A DNA stretch of 10,284 bases. It comes from an uncultured Acetatifactor sp. Lineage in GTDB: Bacteria > Bacillota > Clostridia > Lachnospirales > Lachnospiraceae. Below, piece after piece: positions 7,578 to 10,284 of the stretch; position 1 is the first letter of the stretch, and every line of letters starts with the position of its first letter. The notes below the pieces were generated by a model. That model worked only from the letters and a program-made list of their open reading frames with translations, was not told the origin of the DNA and did no database searches. The stretch is from positions 1 through 10,284 of the forward strand of contig CAJUCT010000087.1 in the NCBI GenBank assembly GCA_910585015.1, read 5' to 3'. Made by a program: the position numbers and the translations under genes.

Positions 7578-8653
7578 CGAATACCTCCGCCCAGAACATA
7601 TTCATTTATCTGGCTCTCCATTATTTTAGCAGTGTCTGCGCTATTCACATATGCTGCAAGCCATTCTATGGTCTTTTCTATTGCAGTTTCCAGATTCCAT
7701 CGTGGTTCCCATCCGAAAACAGCTTTAGCCTTGGAACAATCAAGTTTTAAGAAGCTTGCTTCATGTGGGCCGCCGTCAGACTTATCCATCCAAGTCACAT
7801 TGCCACCTACAATATCCTTCCACTTATGGCAGAACATATCTACTAATCTACCTGTAGTCCAGCAGTCAGCATCATTAGGTCCGATGTTGTAACTCCCCAT
7901 CAAGGACTTGTTTTTATACTGGGCCTGCGCAATCATCAGATATGCCATGATGGGCTCCAAAACATGTTGATAGGGTCTTATACTATAAGGATTGCGGACA
8001 ATAATCCGACGATTATCCAGCGCAGCCCTAAAACAGTCTGGAATAATTCTGTCAACAGCAAAATCTCCTCCTCCAATAACATTTCCTGCCCTACAGGTAG
8101 TTAAGGCAAGCCTTCCGTCCTTAAAAAATGAATTCAAATAACTGCTCGTTATTAACTCGGAACAAGACTTGCTGTTTGAGTACGGATCATATCCGTTCAA
8201 TTCCTCATCCTCTCTGTATCCCCATACCCATTCTTTATTCAAATAAACCTTATCCGTGGTAACATTGACAAGGCTGGCAACACAGTTCGCTTTGCGTGTA
8301 CATTCCAATATATTTACCGTTCCCATGACATTTGTTTCATAGGTATATACGGGATTCTTATAAGACTCTCTTACAATTGGCTGGGCGGCCATATGGATCA
8401 CGATTTCTGGTCTTTCCTTGGAGAAAACCTGCTCCATATGGTTCAAGTCTCTGACATCTCCTGTAATAGTTTTTATAGACATGTCATCTATGCATAACTT
8501 AAATAAGCTGGGATTTGTCGGTGGTTCCAATGAATACCCCACAACATTTGCACCAGCCATTGCCAATGTTTTGCACATCCAAGCACCTTTAAAGCCGGTA
8601 TGCCCAGTAATCAACACCCGTTTCCCTTTGTAAAACTCAAATATACTATTCAT
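7574..8653 (-). CDS. rfbG: CDP-glucose 4,6-dehydratase
   Basis: 359 residues from the chosen ATG, the usual family length. It converts CDP-glucose to CDP-4-keto-6-deoxyglucose with bound NAD. Visible are the Rossmann motif ITGHTGFKGAW (15-25), HMAAQPIVRESY (87-98), VTTDKVY (131-137), the catalytic YSNSK (Tyr158, Lys162), CRAGNVIGGGDFA (187-199) and RPYQHVLEP (226-234), all characteristic of RfbG. The start at 8653 has AGAGGA seven bases upstream; the open frame extends to a GTG at 8701, but that lies within the left recombination site. It is the first gene of the operon and begins about 50 nt from that site, where an inverted promoter would enter. No clear promoter of its own is seen between the site and the start. 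Confidence 0.95.
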   Translation of the reverse strand: MNSIFEFYKGKRVLITGHTGFKGAWMCKTLAMAGANVVGYSLEPPTNPSLFKLCIDDMSIKTITGDVRDLNHMEQVFSKERPEIVIHMAAQPIVRESYKNPVYTYETNVMGTVNILECTRKANCVASLVNVTTDKVYLNKEWVWGYREDEELNGYDPYSNSKSCSELITSSYLNSFFKDGRLALTTCRAGNVIGGGDFAVDRIIPDCFRAALDNRRIIVRNPYSIRPYQHVLEPIMAYLMIAQAQYKNKSLMGSYNIGPNDADCWTTGRLVDMFCHKWKDIVGGNVTWMDKSDGGPHEASFLKLDCSKAKAVFGWEPRWNLETAIEKTIEWLAAYVNSADTAKIMESQINEYVLGGGIR

Positions 8654-8693
8654 TAACATTTCCTCTTGATCTGAAAGATAGTATATAAATATA

Positions 8694-8725
8694 CTTTTCA
8701 CGGAATTTCCACTTCTCTGAAAAAG
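8694..8725. repeat. left recombination site of the invertible segment
   Basis: The stretch GAATTTCCACTTCT at 8703-8716 is the exact reverse complement of 10069-10082. The site has imperfect inverted arms, CTTTTCACGGA (8694-8704) and TCTCTGAAAAAG (8714-8725), around the 9-bp centre ATTTCCACT (8705-8713). Two inverted arms around a short asymmetric centre is the layout of tyrosine-recombinase core sites. It lies between the recombinase stop codon and the rfbG start. Confidence 0.8.
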
Positions 8726-8754
8726 GATGACATCGGCCCATTAATACTGCAAAC

Positions 8755-9879
8755 TTAGCCTAAATGACCCGAATTTTGACCATAATTGGCAAAACACTTA
8801 TTTATTTGATGACGTTTGCTATCCATCGACGGATGTACATAGCGGTTCATTGTTGTTTTGACATCTGAATGTCCGAGAATTTCGCTCAAGCATTTGGCAT
8901 CCATCCCGCTTCCTATGCAGTTAGTGGCAAAAGTATGTCTCAGGGAATGAAAGTTTTTGTTACTAATATAAGCCGATTTTAAATACCTTGAAAACATATA
9001 TTGATATGTTCTTGGCTCCATCAAGGATTTCCCGTTCAACAGATATTCTCCCTGCATGTCCATCTTAATCAATAGTTCAAGAAGGGCATCGCATAAAGGG
9101 ATTGTTCGTATGGAGTCAGCGCTCTTTGGCGGAGCGCAGTACAAAATTGTCTTGTGCTCGCTATCACTTTTTATTCGTTGGACAGTCTGGGAAACTTTGA
9201 TACACTTGTTAGGCAGATCGATATCATTTACCCTTAAAGCGCATATCTCCCCTAAACGTAGACCAGAAAACAGGCAAATCAATATCCCCAATTTATACCT
9301 GTCTGTTTTGTCATATAAAAAATTCAGCAGCTTCCGTTGTTCTTCAACAGAAAATACTGTAATTTCTTTTGAGGAATATTTGTATGCCAGAGTGATCTTT
9401 TCTGGCAATGATACTTTGACACTCGATTTCCCATATTTCAGAATCTGGTTTATTACATGACAAATAGTTTTCATTGTGCTTAGAGAAAGTTGCCGTCCAT
9501 TGAGTGATTGTTCCTCGATCAGATATTTTTCACACATTTCATTGGTAATTTCCGAGACAGGACTTTCACATGCGAATCGCTTAAGGTGACAGTCACATAT
9601 ATATTGATATTTGACATATGTTGAATATTTACATCTTTGAGTGATATCAGTTAACCACAATGCCATACACTCAGAAAAGGTATGTATTACAGCGCAATTC
9701 ACAGTATTGTTTTGTGACTCCTGACGGATTAGCAATAATCTCTGTTTGACCTCTCCATAACTCTTCCCGTAAACGGATTTGTAATAGGCTTTTGCGCCAG
9801 ATGTTGCAGATATGCATTTATAACGTCCCTCCCATCTTCCATCAATTCTTTTTCTAATGTTTTCTCCTCGTCTTGGCAT
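8755..9879 (-). CDS. tyrosine recombinase/integrase, probable inversion enzyme
   Basis: 374 residues. The N-terminal part MPRRGENIRKRIDGRWEGRY resembles the AP2-like DNA-binding arm domain of Tn916/phage-type integrases. A SAM-like core-binding domain spans about residues 65-150 and the catalytic domain about 175-350. The catalytic set is complete: Arg208 (SGLRLGE), Lys252 (PPKSADS), His311 and Arg314 (HSLRHTFAT), His337 (LGHSDV) and the nucleophile Tyr347 (MNRYVHP). The ATG at 9879 has GGAGG six bases upstream; a GTG 30 bases further up has no such support. The gene lies alone between two inverted recombination sites, with no excisionase, relaxase or phage genes nearby, so its likely task is to invert this segment rather than to move an integrative element. 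No strong promoter is seen for it, which suggests low expression. No terminator is evident after its stop, so some read-through into rfbG is possible in this orientation. Confidence 0.92.
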   Translation of the reverse strand: MPRRGENIRKRIDGRWEGRYKCISATSGAKAYYKSVYGKSYGEVKQRLLLIRQESQNNTVNCAVIHTFSECMALWLTDITQRCKYSTYVKYQYICDCHLKRFACESPVSEITNEMCEKYLIEEQSLNGRQLSLSTMKTICHVINQILKYGKSSVKVSLPEKITLAYKYSSKEITVFSVEEQRKLLNFLYDKTDRYKLGILICLFSGLRLGEICALRVNDIDLPNKCIKVSQTVQRIKSDSEHKTILYCAPPKSADSIRTIPLCDALLELLIKMDMQGEYLLNGKSLMEPRTYQYMFSRYLKSAYISNKNFHSLRHTFATNCIGSGMDAKCLSEILGHSDVKTTMNRYVHPSMDSKRHQINKCFANYGQNSGHLG

Positions 9880-9987
9880 AATCTTCCTCCCTACCAGATT
9901 TTTGACCACAAATAGACTAATTTGTCATATAAAAATGACGGATATCCTGCAAAACCTTAAAAATACCCCCAACTACATATATTACCT

Positions 9988-10016
9988 TTGACAAACAATT
10001 GAGATCCTGCTATAAT
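9988..10016 (+). promoter_or_regulatory. perfect-consensus sigma-A promoter inside the invertible segment
   Basis: TTGACA (9988-9993) and TATAAT (10011-10016) are separated by exactly 17 bases, both hexamers fully consensus. It reads rightward, across the right recombination site and away from the polysaccharide operon, in the orientation given. It diverges from the recombinase gene. After inversion it would read into rfbG, with transcription beginning roughly 60 nt before the recombined site. Confidence 0.88.
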
Positions 10017-10060
10017 CAACATAGTTTATTTGCGGTTGTTTTATAAATGTATTTTAAATC

Positions 10061-10090
10061 CTTTTCGCAGAAGTGGAAATTCTGCGAAAG
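10061..10090. repeat. right recombination site of the invertible segment
   Basis: AGAAGTGGAAATTC (10069-10082) is the exact reverse complement of 8703-8716. It is framed by 9-bp perfect inverted arms, TTTCGCAGA (10063-10071) and TCTGCGAAA (10081-10089), around the centre AGTGGAAAT (10072-10080). The asymmetric centre gives the site a direction, and that direction is opposite to the left site. In RNA the arms would form a strong hairpin, so the site might also affect transcripts from the adjacent promoter. Confidence 0.82.
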
Positions 10091-10235
10091 AATTAAGCGG
10101 GAGAAAAACATATACGGAGCATGTTAATTTGAGAGAATGAGTTGAAAGGAATCTATATTAATGCAAAATACACGAAATAAAATATAGTGTGATAAAAGGG
10201 AGAAACGCGAAAAAATGAAAGCAGAAAACATAAAT
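10091..10235 (+). other. leader region downstream of the promoter in the present orientation, interrupted gene start possible
   Basis: This AT-rich stretch lies just outside the invertible segment, on the side the promoter now faces. It holds two short starts: an ATG at 10161 after GAAAGGA, giving only eight codons, and an ATG at 10215 after AAAGGGAG, reading MKAENIN before the sequence enters the presumed insertion element. The second could be the beginning of a gene cut by the insertion. No product can be named. Confidence 0.3.
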
Positions 10236-10284
10236 TGTACCCCTTGTCAAGGACATTTTGAATTTGTGTAGTACCCGATTTTTG
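10236..10284. mobile_element. probable left terminus of an IS3-like insertion sequence
   Basis: The sequence from 10236, TGTACCCCTTGTCAAGGACA, resembles IS3-family ends, which begin with TG, and it holds a near repeat (TGTACCC, then TGTAGTACCC at 10266). The element runs off the window, so neither a transposase nor the second end can be seen. The call rests on recognition of the terminus alone. Confidence 0.4.

Larger units (their letters stand above)
8694..10090. other. invertible promoter segment carrying its own tyrosine recombinase
   Basis: Two recombination sites in opposite orientation bound 1380 bp, measured from 8703 to 10082. Inside are a complete tyrosine recombinase gene reading left and a perfect-consensus promoter reading right. 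Recombination between inverted sites flips the segment. As drawn, the promoter faces out to the right, away from the polysaccharide operon; after inversion it would face rfbG, with a leader of roughly 110 nt. The repeats, their orientation and the promoter are seen directly; actual inversion is inferred. Invertible promoters controlling capsule genes are well known in gut Bacteroides and have been reported in Firmicutes. Confidence 0.75.

Noticed and set aside
8681..8694. Palindrome GTATATAAATATAC before rfbG
   Set aside because: Possible operator, but such AT palindromes are common in AT-rich intergenic DNA and no regulator gene is near.
8654..8701. GTG start at 8701 for rfbG
   Set aside because: It lies inside the left recombination site and the extra residues do not belong to the family; AGAGGA precedes the ATG at 8653.
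9924..9939. Inverted repeat GTCAT/ATGAC upstream of the recombinase
   Set aside because: Arms of only five bases with a six-base loop; too weak to call an operator.
8694..10090. Flanking repeats as attL/attR of a small integrated element
   Set aside because: Attachment-site pairs of an integrated element are direct repeats. These are inverted, which leads to inversion and not excision, and there are no other element genes.

Overview
The window looks like a low-GC, Gram-positive anaerobe of the Clostridia, most likely Lachnospiraceae-like. The clues are AT-rich genes with strong GGAGG-type ribosome binding sites, tightly packed polysaccharide genes, a tyrosine recombinase of the MPRRGENI..DGRWEGRY type, and IS630-like debris. 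This placement rests on recognition only; no search was run.

Layout, right to left (all convincing genes lie on the minus strand). (1) The right edge, 10236-10284, looks like the terminus of an IS3-like element that has landed in a short leader or gene start. (2) Positions 8694-10090 form a self-contained switch: a tyrosine recombinase gene plus a perfect-consensus sigma-A promoter (TTGACA, 17 nt, TATAAT), flanked by two inverted copies of a recombination site. The two sites share 14 identical bases, 8703-8716 and 10069-10082, and each site has its own inverted arms around the same 9-bp centre. (3) Positions 752-8653 hold an eight-gene surface-polysaccharide operon: rfbG, rfbF, a GtrB/ArnC-like GT2, a glf-type mutase, an RmlC-like epimerase, an SDR reductase, a large GT-C-like membrane protein and a broken MBOAT acyltransferase. 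(4) Positions 1-751 are an insertion-sequence graveyard: an unassigned remnant, an IS630-like transposase and the end of a further, possibly IS66-like, element.

How the genes fit together. RfbF and RfbG make CDP-4-keto-6-deoxyglucose. There is no RfbH (the C-3 dehydratase), so the expected product is a CDP-6-deoxyhexose, shaped by the RmlC-like epimerase and the SDR reductase, rather than a 3,6-dideoxyhexose. The flavin mutase may supply UDP-galactofuranose or ring-contract the CDP sugar. The GT2 probably loads a sugar onto polyprenyl phosphate on the cytoplasmic face. The GT-C protein probably transfers it outside the membrane, and the MBOAT protein would have acylated the glycan before it was destroyed.

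Main discovery candidate: a promoter switch that carries its own recombinase and sits just upstream of rfbG. In the orientation given, the strong promoter points away from the operon (OFF). Recombination between the inverted sites would turn it to face rfbG, about 110 nt upstream of its start codon (ON). This would be phase variation of a CDP-6-deoxyhexose glycan.
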